The notes beneath the pieces are model-generated. The model ran no database searches and was not told the DNA's origin. It saw only the letters and a list, made by a program, of their open reading frames with translations. A DNA stretch of 64,000 bases from an uncultured Flavobacteriaceae bacterium. GTDB lineage: Bacteria > Bacteroidota > Bacteroidia > Flavobacteriales > Flavobacteriaceae. Location: the NCBI GenBank assembly GCA_947497145.1, contig CANMFQ010000008.1, positions 159,313-223,312 of the forward strand. Direction: 5' to 3'. This document shows positions 37,504 through 45,211 of this stretch, in pieces. A program made the position numbers and the translations under genes. Every line of letters starts with the position of its first letter. Within the stretch, counting starts at the first letter, position 1.

Positions 37504-39594
37504 ATGCGATTATTAAAAAAGGCTATCTGTTTTATGCTAATAGAAGTTTCTCGGAAGCTTCTATTGGTGATTTTAGCAGCTTTTTATCTTACTACAGTTC
37601 AATCTCAAAATTATATAAAGGAACTTAAAAATAAAATTCAAAAGATAGAGGCGCATGATGATTTCTCTTCTAAAGACACGGTGTATATAAAAAATATTAT
37701 AGAATTAAGCACTCACATGCGTTATGACAATTGGGATAGTGTATTGTTATTGTCAAAGAAAGCTTTAAAACTTAGTATACCTATTCGCTATAATTATGGG
37801 GAAGCTCACAGTTATATCCTCATTGGTGATTATTATAGTGATAAGGGTGATTTTAAAAAAGCGATGAACTATTATGAGAAGGCCTTAAAATTAGTAAAAA
37901 AAGGAAAGGATTGTAAGTTGCTTGTTGATGTTTTGAATGCTATAGCCATAAGTTGTACTTATAATCATGAGCCGGCTAGGGCATTGAAATTGCACATGGA
38001 GTGTATTGAAATTTGCTATGAAAATGGGTTATTAAATAGGCTTTCTATGCCCTTTACAAATATTGGCCTCTTATACAGTACTGTATTAAAAGATTATGCT
38101 AAAGGAATATATTTTTTGAATGAAGCAAAAAAGTTTGACGAAGAATATAATGACATCTACTATTTTAATACGACTTTGAGTAACCTAGCCTATGCCTACA
38201 TGGAAAACGGTGAATTAGATAAGGCTATGGCTCATTTAAAACCGAGTACAGCTTATTTTGAAAATATTGAAGAGCACGAATTTATGCTACTTAATTACAC
38301 CATAGAAGTGGGTGTGTTACTTAAGCAAAAGAAATTCGAGGAGGCCCTGGTTTTGCTAAATAAACTAAAAAAACTGCATGAACATATGCAAGATGACAAA
38401 AGTTTAGTAACGTTTTATGAGTATATGTTTAAAGTACACCTAAACTTCAATGATTTAGCTGGTGCTAAAGAGTATGTAGACAAGGGGTATGTGCTTTCTA
38501 AAAAGATACATTTTATTGATGGCATTAAAAATAGCTTGAAAAACTTATATGTATTGTATAAAGAAAAAAATGATTTTGATAATGCTTATAAATACCATGA
38601 GCAATTTCAAAATCTCACAGATAGCATTTTAAAAGTTGAAAACAAAAACAACCTTAATGCTTTGCAAGTAAAGTTAGAATTTGATGAACAAAAACGAAAA
38701 TTAATAGAAGAAAATGAAATTGCAATAGCAAAACACAAGCGTTACATTCTATTGGCTTTAATTGTATTGTGTATTATATTTTGTGTTGTTTTTATGATAA
38801 GGAAAAACACAAACACACAAGATCAATACGATGTTCAGTTACGGCTTGAGAAAGAAAAACTTGAAAAAAATGAACTCGTTTTAAAAGAAGCTAATCGTAC
38901 AAAAGATAAACTCTTTTCTATAATCGGCCACGACCTTCGAAGTCCTATAGCTGCATTTCAAGGGCTTTTAGCACTTTTGAAGGAAAATGAAATAAGTGAA
39001 GATGAATTTGTAGGTTTTTTACCAAAATTAGAGTCTGATCTTGACCGTATTTCATTTATGCTCAATAATCTTTTGTCTTGGGGGCGCGCTCAAATGAATA
39101 GTAATGTTACCAAAACAGAAGTATTTAAGGTAAAAGGCTTGGTTACAGAAAATATGGATCTGTTGTCAGAAATTGCTGGGAATAAGTCTATAACTATTGT
39201 AAATGAAATACCTAGTGATGTATGTATCTGGGCTGATGTAAATCAGATAGATATTGTTTTTAGAAACCTAATGAGCAATGCAATTAAATTTACTGAAGAT
39301 TATGGAGTAATTGTTATAGGAGCAATTGAAAAGGAAGATACTTGGCTGTTTTATGTTAGAGATACAGGTATAGGAATGGATTTAGAAACTCAAGAAAAAA
39401 TCTTCATGCAAAATACAAGACACTCTACATACGGCACACACAATGAAAAAGGCACTGGTTTGGGGCTTAACTTGTGTAAAGAAATGATCCAAAAAAATAA
39501 TGGCACTATATGGTTAGAAAGTGTACTTGGTATTGGATCCTGTTTTTATTTCGAACTTCCTAAAGAAACAAAAAAATATAAAAATGTAGGCTAG
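37504..39594 (+). CDS. TPR sensor histidine kinase 2 of tandem array
   Basis: The protein has 696 residues from the ATG at 37504. A TTG at 37456 extends the frame, but it lies inside the -7 box, and the 35-residue leader matches the paralogs. The signal peptide ends TTVQSQ. The TPR region is about 60-395, the single TM about 412-434, and H476 lies in GHDLRSPIAAF. N, G1 and G2 boxes are intact (NLMSNAIKFT, DTGIGMD, GTGLGLN). The sensor half has diverged from kinase 1, while the kinase half is nearly the same in sequence. A hairpin at 39591-39626 overlaps the stop codon and ends its transcript. Confidence 0.9.
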   Translation: MRLLKKAICFMLIEVSRKLLLVILAAFYLTTVQSQNYIKELKNKIQKIEAHDDFSSKDTVYIKNIIELSTHMRYDNWDSVLLLSKKALKLSIPIRYNYGEAHSYILIGDYYSDKGDFKKAMNYYEKALKLVKKGKDCKLLVDVLNAIAISCTYNHEPARALKLHMECIEICYENGLLNRLSMPFTNIGLLYSTVLKDYAKGIYFLNEAKKFDEEYNDIYYFNTTLSNLAYAYMENGELDKAMAHLKPSTAYFENIEEHEFMLLNYTIEVGVLLKQKKFEEALVLLNKLKKLHEHMQDDKSLVTFYEYMFKVHLNFNDLAGAKEYVDKGYVLSKKIHFIDGIKNSLKNLYVLYKEKNDFDNAYKYHEQFQNLTDSILKVENKNNLNALQVKLEFDEQKRKLIEENEIAIAKHKRYILLALIVLCIIFCVVFMIRKNTNTQDQYDVQLRLEKEKLEKNELVLKEANRTKDKLFSIIGHDLRSPIAAFQGLLALLKENEISEDEFVGFLPKLESDLDRISFMLNNLLSWGRAQMNSNVTKTEVFKVKGLVTENMDLLSEIAGNKSITIVNEIPSDVCIWADVNQIDIVFRNLMSNAIKFTEDYGVIVIGAIEKEDTWLFYVRDTGIGMDLETQEKIFMQNTRHSTYGTHNEKGTGLGLNLCKEMIQKNNGTIWLESVLGIGSCFYFELPKETKKYKNVG

Positions 39595-39626
39595 CTGTTT
39601 AATTTTTGAAAATCAAAAATAGCTAG
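39591..39626 (+). terminator. Terminator after kinase 2
   Basis: Nested arms CTAGCT/AGCTAG and ATTTTTGA/TCAAAAAT with a 3-nt loop, followed by TTTCTTA. It overlaps the kinase 2 stop codon and suggests each array gene is its own unit. Confidence 0.6.
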
Positions 39627-39916
39627 TTTCTTATGAAAAATATCCAAAAAGTAACTTTATCTATTTCCCATTAGATACGATTTACCATTTCTGTTTACAA
39701 TAGGCCTTTGTTTGAACTAATCTTATGGTGGAATAGTTTTTCGCATACACAAAAAAAGCGAACAAAATTGCTTTACAAATAGCAAATAAGAGACGTAATA
39801 CAGCAATTCGTTTTCAAACGATTATTAGAAACAATTTACTTACGATATAATCGTTATCACATTTATATAGTCAGAATTTTCTTTATAAATAGCGATTAAT
39901 TTTTAAAGCTATTACT

Positions 39917-40489
39917 ATGCAACAAATTACAACTTCTCTTAATTTTCTGTCTGTAGAAATTGGCAAAAGTATTCTATCTGTGGTATTGGTTGCTTTATGT
40001 TTCAATACTACGTATGCTCAAAAATCTGTAAAAGAGCTGAGGCATGAAATTGAATCCTTGGAGCAAAATGAAAAATTCTCACCTAAAGACACGGTATATT
40101 TATACTACCTAACCGAACTTGCATTTAGCCTACGTAATCGCAATTGGGATAGTGTGTTACCATTGTCTAAAAAAAACATAAACCTGAGTCAAACTGGTGG
40201 TTATACATGGGGTGAGGGCTATTCATATATGGCACTTGGTTTGTATTACATTGATAAGAACGATAGAACAAAAGCTTTTGAAAATTTTAATGAAGCCTAT
40301 AACTTACTAAAACCCACAGCGTACTATGTACCGCAAGTAGATGTATTGAATATGATGGCTATAGAGCATCTTTTTAATCATGAACCGGCAAAATCGTTAA
40401 GTTTATTTATGGAAGGATCGAGTTTTTATTTTGAACTGCCAAAAGAGAAGCACATTTATAAAAATGCACAGGGTAGTATTTCGATTTAA
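39917..40489 (+). pseudogene. Internally deleted kinase paralog (copy 3)
   Basis: The protein has 190 residues. Residues 1-166 match the start of the paralogs: signal peptide ending TTYAQ, then the first TPR helices (FNEAYNLLKPTAYYVPQVD, EHLFNHEPAKSLSLFME). The frame then joins directly to GSSFYFELPKEKHIYKNA, the last residues of a kinase. The junction corresponds to M165/E166 and G678 of kinase 1, so about 510 codons (1.5 kb) with the rest of the TPRs, the TM, DHp and ATPase are gone, in frame. Near the end, two extra bases shift the stop and add QGSISI. No kinase activity is possible. A secreted TPR stub could still be made. Confidence 0.85.
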
Positions 40490-40556
40490 AGAAATCGCAA
40501 GTACAGCAATTTCAAAAAAATAATACAATCCGATTTAAATTAAAAAAAAGAAGGTT

Positions 40557-40569
40557 TTTTCTTACATTT
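40557..40569 (+). promoter_or_regulatory. Leader motif TTTTCTTACATTT of kinase 4
   Basis: Exact match to the kinase 2 and kinase 5 elements, 19 nt before the ATG at 40589. Confidence 0.45.
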
Positions 40570-40588
40570 TTTCCGTACTTTTAAAGTT

Positions 40589-42691
40589 ATGTTTTTAGTA
40601 AACAAAATGGTTCGTTTCAGTCAAACAAAAGTGCTTCATAAGTTGTTGATGGTGTTGCTTTTACTTTTTTGTTTTGAAAATGTACAATCTCAAACTTCTA
40701 TAAAAAAACTTAGAAAAGAAATTGAGATTATAGAACATCACAAAAATTTCTCTCCAAAAGACACTGTGTACCTTTATAAGCTTACTGATTTGGCGTTTAG
40801 CCTCCGTTATCATAATTGGGATAGCGTATTACTATTATCTCAAAAAACGTTGAAACTCAGCAAAAATGCTGGTTATATTGAAGGAAAGGGATATAGCTAC
40901 ATGCTCTTAGGTGATTATTATAGTGATAAAGGGAGGTATAAAAAATCTTTCGAGTATTACCATAAAGCCTTAGCAATATTTAAAAATACCAAAAACTACA
41001 CAGTACAGGTTGATGTTTCAAATATGATTGGTAGGGCATATGATTATAATGATGAGCCGGCGAAAGCATTATTAGAATACATGGAATGCATTGAAATTTG
41101 TAATCAAAAACTAAAAGGAAAACAAAAAGCAGAAATGCTGGCAATGACATTTTCAAATTTAGGCCAGTTATATACTTTTTATTTAAAAGATTATGATCAA
41201 GGAATTTATTTTTTAAATGAAGGTAAAAAAATTGATGCAAAAATTAAGGACTACTATTTCTATAATGTTGCTTTGAGTAACCTTGCTATCAGTTATTTAA
41301 TGAAGGGTGATTTAGACAAGGCTATGTCTTACTTAAAACCCAGTACAGTTTACTTTGAAAAGATTGAAGATTTAGAGTTTGTATTACTTAATTATACAAT
41401 AAAAGCCGGTGTTTTAATTAAAAAAGAGAAATTTGATGAAGCTTTGATTTGGCTTAATAAGCTTGAAAAATTGCATCAGCATATGCAAGACGACAAAAGC
41501 TTGGTTACATTTTATATCTATAAAGCAACAATGTACCTTAATGATAATAAATTGAATACGGCTGATAAATATGCACACAAGGCATACGAGCTATCAAAAA
41601 AGATACATTTAAATGATGGCATAATAAGGAGCTTGAATACATTATATCTTGTTTATAAGCAAAAAGGTGATTTTGATGCGGCTTTAAAGTATCATGAGCA
41701 GTTTCAACGTATTAAAGATACCATTTTAAAGAAGGAAAATAGAGGCAATCTTAATGCTTTGTTAGCTAAGATTGAATTTGATGAGAAAAAGCGCAAAATA
41801 ATACAAGAAAATGAAATGGCGCTGGCAAAACAAAACCGCTACATTGTACTAGCGCTTATAGTACTATGGATTCTTTTTTGTACTGTTTTTATACTTTGGA
41901 AAAATGCAAAAACTCAAGAAAAATTAAACGTTCAATTAAGATTTGAAAAGGAAAAATTAGAAAAAAATGAAATTGTTTTAAGAGAAGCTAATCGTACAAA
42001 AGACAAGCTTTTTTCCATTATTGGGCATGACCTTCGAAGTCCAATAAGCGCCTTTCAAGGCCTTTTAAGGCTTTTCAAACTGAAGGAAATTGACGAGGAC
42101 GAATTTGTGAGTTTTGTGCCAAAGCTTGAGTCTGATCTTGGAGGTATTTCATTTATGCTCAATAATTTGTTGTCATGGGGGCGCTCTCAAATGAATGGTG
42201 ATACAACAAAACCTGAAGCTATTGAGGTAAAAAGCTTGGTTGATGAAAATATTAATTTATTATCTGAAGTAGCTGATAATAAATCTATTACCGTTACAAA
42301 TGAAATAGCTAACCATGTCTTAATTTGGGGAGACGTCAACCAAATAGATATCGTTTTTAGAAACCTCATGAACAATGCACTTAAATTTACTGCTAATCAT
42401 GGAGTAATTACTATTGGAGTAAATCAAGAGAACGATACCTATACTTTTTATGTTAAGGATACTGGCGTAGGAATGGATGAAGAAATTCTTGAAAAAATTT
42501 TCACAGAAAATACTACCCACACAACTTATGGTACCCATAATGAAAAGGGTACAGGCTTAGGTCTTCAATTGTGTAAAGAAATGGTGCAAAAAAACAATGG
42601 AACTATATGGGTAGAAAGTAAACCTAACGTTGGTTCTTGTTTTTATATAGAACTTCCAAAGAGACAACAAATTTATAAAAATGCAGGATAG
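40589..42691 (+). CDS. TPR sensor histidine kinase 4 of tandem array
   Basis: The protein has 700 residues. The signal peptide ends ENVQSQ. TPR helix pairs span about 60-400 (YMLLGDYYSDKGRYKKSFEY, YLMKGDLDKAMSYLKPSTV). The TM lies at about 415-437. The DHp box is SIIGHDLRSPISAF with H480. HATPase_c has NLMNNALKFT, DTGVGMD and GTGLGLQ. It lies 99 bp after the deleted copy 3, whose C-terminal end (KNA) resembles this gene's end (KNAG). The deletion in copy 3 may have formed between similar copies. Confidence 0.9.
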   Translation: MFLVNKMVRFSQTKVLHKLLMVLLLLFCFENVQSQTSIKKLRKEIEIIEHHKNFSPKDTVYLYKLTDLAFSLRYHNWDSVLLLSQKTLKLSKNAGYIEGKGYSYMLLGDYYSDKGRYKKSFEYYHKALAIFKNTKNYTVQVDVSNMIGRAYDYNDEPAKALLEYMECIEICNQKLKGKQKAEMLAMTFSNLGQLYTFYLKDYDQGIYFLNEGKKIDAKIKDYYFYNVALSNLAISYLMKGDLDKAMSYLKPSTVYFEKIEDLEFVLLNYTIKAGVLIKKEKFDEALIWLNKLEKLHQHMQDDKSLVTFYIYKATMYLNDNKLNTADKYAHKAYELSKKIHLNDGIIRSLNTLYLVYKQKGDFDAALKYHEQFQRIKDTILKKENRGNLNALLAKIEFDEKKRKIIQENEMALAKQNRYIVLALIVLWILFCTVFILWKNAKTQEKLNVQLRFEKEKLEKNEIVLREANRTKDKLFSIIGHDLRSPISAFQGLLRLFKLKEIDEDEFVSFVPKLESDLGGISFMLNNLLSWGRSQMNGDTTKPEAIEVKSLVDENINLLSEVADNKSITVTNEIANHVLIWGDVNQIDIVFRNLMNNALKFTANHGVITIGVNQENDTYTFYVKDTGVGMDEEILEKIFTENTTHTTYGTHNEKGTGLGLQLCKEMVQKNNGTIWVESKPNVGSCFYIELPKRQQIYKNAG

Positions 42692-42932
42692 CGATTTGGT
42701 ATGAGAATGTGTCAATCACGGCATTTTATAAAAGTAATTGAATCAGTTATTTAAAACCCAAATACGGTATTAAAACTACTTCAAAAGGCTGTAAATGGCA
42801 ATTAACTTTCATTTTTCTTATTTACAATATCGTATCAATGTATTAAATTGAATAATAAGACGCAATACCCCATTCAAAAGAGGTTTAAAGCCATAAATGG
42901 TTTTTATAAGGCGTACAACAATCTTTTAATGA

Positions 42933-42957
42933 ACAGTTTTTGTTTAACAAAAACTGT
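42933..42957. promoter_or_regulatory. 25-bp palindrome upstream of kinase 5
   Basis: Arms ACAGTTTTTGTT and AACAAAAACTGT are a perfect 12-bp inverted repeat around a single T. A 1-nt loop and no T-run argue against a terminator and for a dimeric-protein binding site. It sits 56 bp upstream of the leader motif and 93 bp before the ATG at 43051. The rest of the 359-bp gap 42692-43050 shows no gene. Confidence 0.5.
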
Positions 42958-43013
42958 AATTATCAGCAATTTCTTAAAAAATAGTTCGTTAGCACTTGTA
43001 ATTACACGATGAA

Positions 43014-43026
43014 TTTTCTTACATTT
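43014..43026 (+). promoter_or_regulatory. Leader motif TTTTCTTACATTT of kinase 5
   Basis: Exact copy of the motif of kinases 2 and 4, 24 nt before the chosen ATG at 43051. An ATG at 43009 would put the motif inside the gene. Confidence 0.45.
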
Positions 43027-43050
43027 ATTCAGTGTTTGATTAAATCAATT

Positions 43051-45141
43051 ATGCAAGCAACAAAAAAAAACATTGTTTTTACACCAATAGAAAAGCTTCT
43101 TAGTAAGCTAATGGTGGTGCTAGCGTTTCTGTACACACCTAGTATTAATGCTCAAGAACTATTCGCTGAGTTCAAAAAGGAAATTCAAATGATGGAGAAT
43201 CAGGAGAATTTTAATCCAAATGATACCTTATATATTTCACGTCTTGTTGATTTGGGGTATGATATGCGCTATCACAACATGGATAGTTTGTTGTTCTTGT
43301 CAAAAAAGATTTTAAAACTTAGTAAGCCTATTGATTTTAAGTATGGAGAAGGCTATGGACATGTACTGCATGGTTTATATGATAGTGATCAGGGTAATTC
43401 TAAAAAAGCTATTAAAAATTTCACTAAAGGGTTAAAATTATTGAAACAAACAAATGACTATGCTTCGCATGTTGATATTTTAAATCTCATAGCGCTAGAA
43501 CATTTATATTGTTTTGAACCAGCTGAGGCCTTACCATTTTATATGGAGAGTATTGATATATGCAAAAAAAATGAAATGACAGGAATGCTTTCAACTACCT
43601 TTTTAAATATCGGGCAGTTGTATTGTTATTCTTTAAGAAATCACAGTCAAGCACTATACTTTTTAAACGAATCAAAAAAAATTGAATCAGAAATAGAAGA
43701 CCCATATTATTATAATATCGTGTTGAGTAATCTTGCACATGTCTACTTAGATAAAGGTGATTTAGACAAGGCTATTGATTATATAGAACCCAGTATTGCT
43801 TTTTCTGAAAAGGATGGAGAGCTAGAATTTATTTTATATAACTATACCATAAAAGTGGGTATTTTAATTAAGGATAAAAAGTTTCAAGAGGCTTCAATTT
43901 GGCTTGACAAACTCAAAAAAGTACATGAGCAGATGCAAGATGATAAAAGCTTGTGTACGTTTTATAATTTTAAGTCTACCGTGTCTCTAAACTTAAACAA
44001 TTTTACTGCTGCTGAAGAATATGCAGAAAAGAGTTATGCACTATCAAAAGAGATACATTTTGTTGATGGAACTAAAAATGCTTTAAAAAATTTATATGAA
44101 CTTTATAAGGAAAAAGATGATTTTGATAAAGCTTTAAAATATCATGAACGATTTCAAAAGCTTACTGATAGTATTTTAAAAGTTGAAGATAAAAAGAACC
44201 TAAGTGCATTATTAACAAAGATTGAATTTGACGAAAAAAAGCGAAAACTAATACAAAAAAATGAATTGGCACGTGCACAGCAAAACCGTTACATTGTTTT
44301 AGCCATAATAGTGCTGTGTATTATATGTTGTATTGTTTTTATACAATGGAAAAATACAAAATTGTATGAAAAATTAAATGTTCAACTACAATTTGAGAAA
44401 GAAAAGTTAGAACATAATGAACTTGTTTTAAAAGAAGCAAATAGAACAAAAGACAAGCTTTTTTCAATTATCGGGCACGACCTCCGTAGTCCAATTGGGG
44501 CTTTTCAAGGCCTTTTAACGCTGTTTAATCAAAATGAAATAGACGAAGATGAATTTGTAAGTTTCATACCAAAATTAGAGTCTGATCTTGATAGTATTTC
44601 GTTTATGCTCAATAATCTTTTGTCATGGGGGCGCTCTCAAATGAACGGTGACACTACTACTCCTGAAGTAATGGAAGTAGAAAGTTTATTTAAAGAAAAT
44701 ATCAATTTATTGTCAGAAGTAGCACATAATAAGGCTATTGCTGTTGTAAACAAAGTAACTAGTGAGGCGCTTATTTGGGCTGATGTTAACCAAATAGATA
44801 TTGTGTTTAGAAACCTGCTAAGTAACGCACTTAAGTTCACTAGAGATCATGGCGTAATTACTGTAGGAATGCATGAAAAGGAAGATACTTGGCAGTTTTA
44901 TGTAAAAGATACTGGTGTTGGCATGGATAAGGAAACACAAGAAAAGATTTTCGCAAAAAGCGAAACACACTCTACTTATGGTACTAATAATGAAAAGGGT
45001 ACAGGTTTAGGACTTAATTTGTGTAAAGAGATGGTGCAAAAAAATAATGGAACTATATGGGTAGAAAGCAAGGTCAATATAGGGTCGTGTTTCTATTTCG
45101 AACTTCCAAAGGCAAGGGAAGTATATAAAAACGTAGGCTAG
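43051..45141 (+). CDS. TPR sensor histidine kinase 5 of tandem array
   Basis: The protein has 696 residues from the ATG at 43051. An ATG at 43009 gives 14 more residues not seen in the paralogs. The signal peptide ends PSINAQ. The TPR region is about 60-395, the TM about 412-434, and H476 lies in GHDLRSPIGAF. N box NLLSNALKFT, then DTGVGMD and GTGLGLN are intact. TPR helices differ from the other copies in many positions (HGLYDSDQGNSKKAIKNFTK). A weak terminator follows at 45150. Confidence 0.9.
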   Translation: MQATKKNIVFTPIEKLLSKLMVVLAFLYTPSINAQELFAEFKKEIQMMENQENFNPNDTLYISRLVDLGYDMRYHNMDSLLFLSKKILKLSKPIDFKYGEGYGHVLHGLYDSDQGNSKKAIKNFTKGLKLLKQTNDYASHVDILNLIALEHLYCFEPAEALPFYMESIDICKKNEMTGMLSTTFLNIGQLYCYSLRNHSQALYFLNESKKIESEIEDPYYYNIVLSNLAHVYLDKGDLDKAIDYIEPSIAFSEKDGELEFILYNYTIKVGILIKDKKFQEASIWLDKLKKVHEQMQDDKSLCTFYNFKSTVSLNLNNFTAAEEYAEKSYALSKEIHFVDGTKNALKNLYELYKEKDDFDKALKYHERFQKLTDSILKVEDKKNLSALLTKIEFDEKKRKLIQKNELARAQQNRYIVLAIIVLCIICCIVFIQWKNTKLYEKLNVQLQFEKEKLEHNELVLKEANRTKDKLFSIIGHDLRSPIGAFQGLLTLFNQNEIDEDEFVSFIPKLESDLDSISFMLNNLLSWGRSQMNGDTTTPEVMEVESLFKENINLLSEVAHNKAIAVVNKVTSEALIWADVNQIDIVFRNLLSNALKFTRDHGVITVGMHEKEDTWQFYVKDTGVGMDKETQEKIFAKSETHSTYGTNNEKGTGLGLNLCKEMVQKNNGTIWVESKVNIGSCFYFELPKAREVYKNVG

Positions 45142-45149
45142 TGATGAGT

Positions 45150-45181
45150 ACTCTTCACAGTTAAAATGAAGTGTGTTTTTT
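45150..45181 (+). terminator. Weak terminator after kinase 5
   Basis: Arms ACTCTTCA and TGAAGTGT (one mismatch) with a 9-nt loop, then GTTTTTT. It lies in the 70-bp gap before kinase 6. Confidence 0.5.
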
Positions 45182-45211
45182 AATGTTTAAGTAAACATAT
45201 TATAGGTAATC

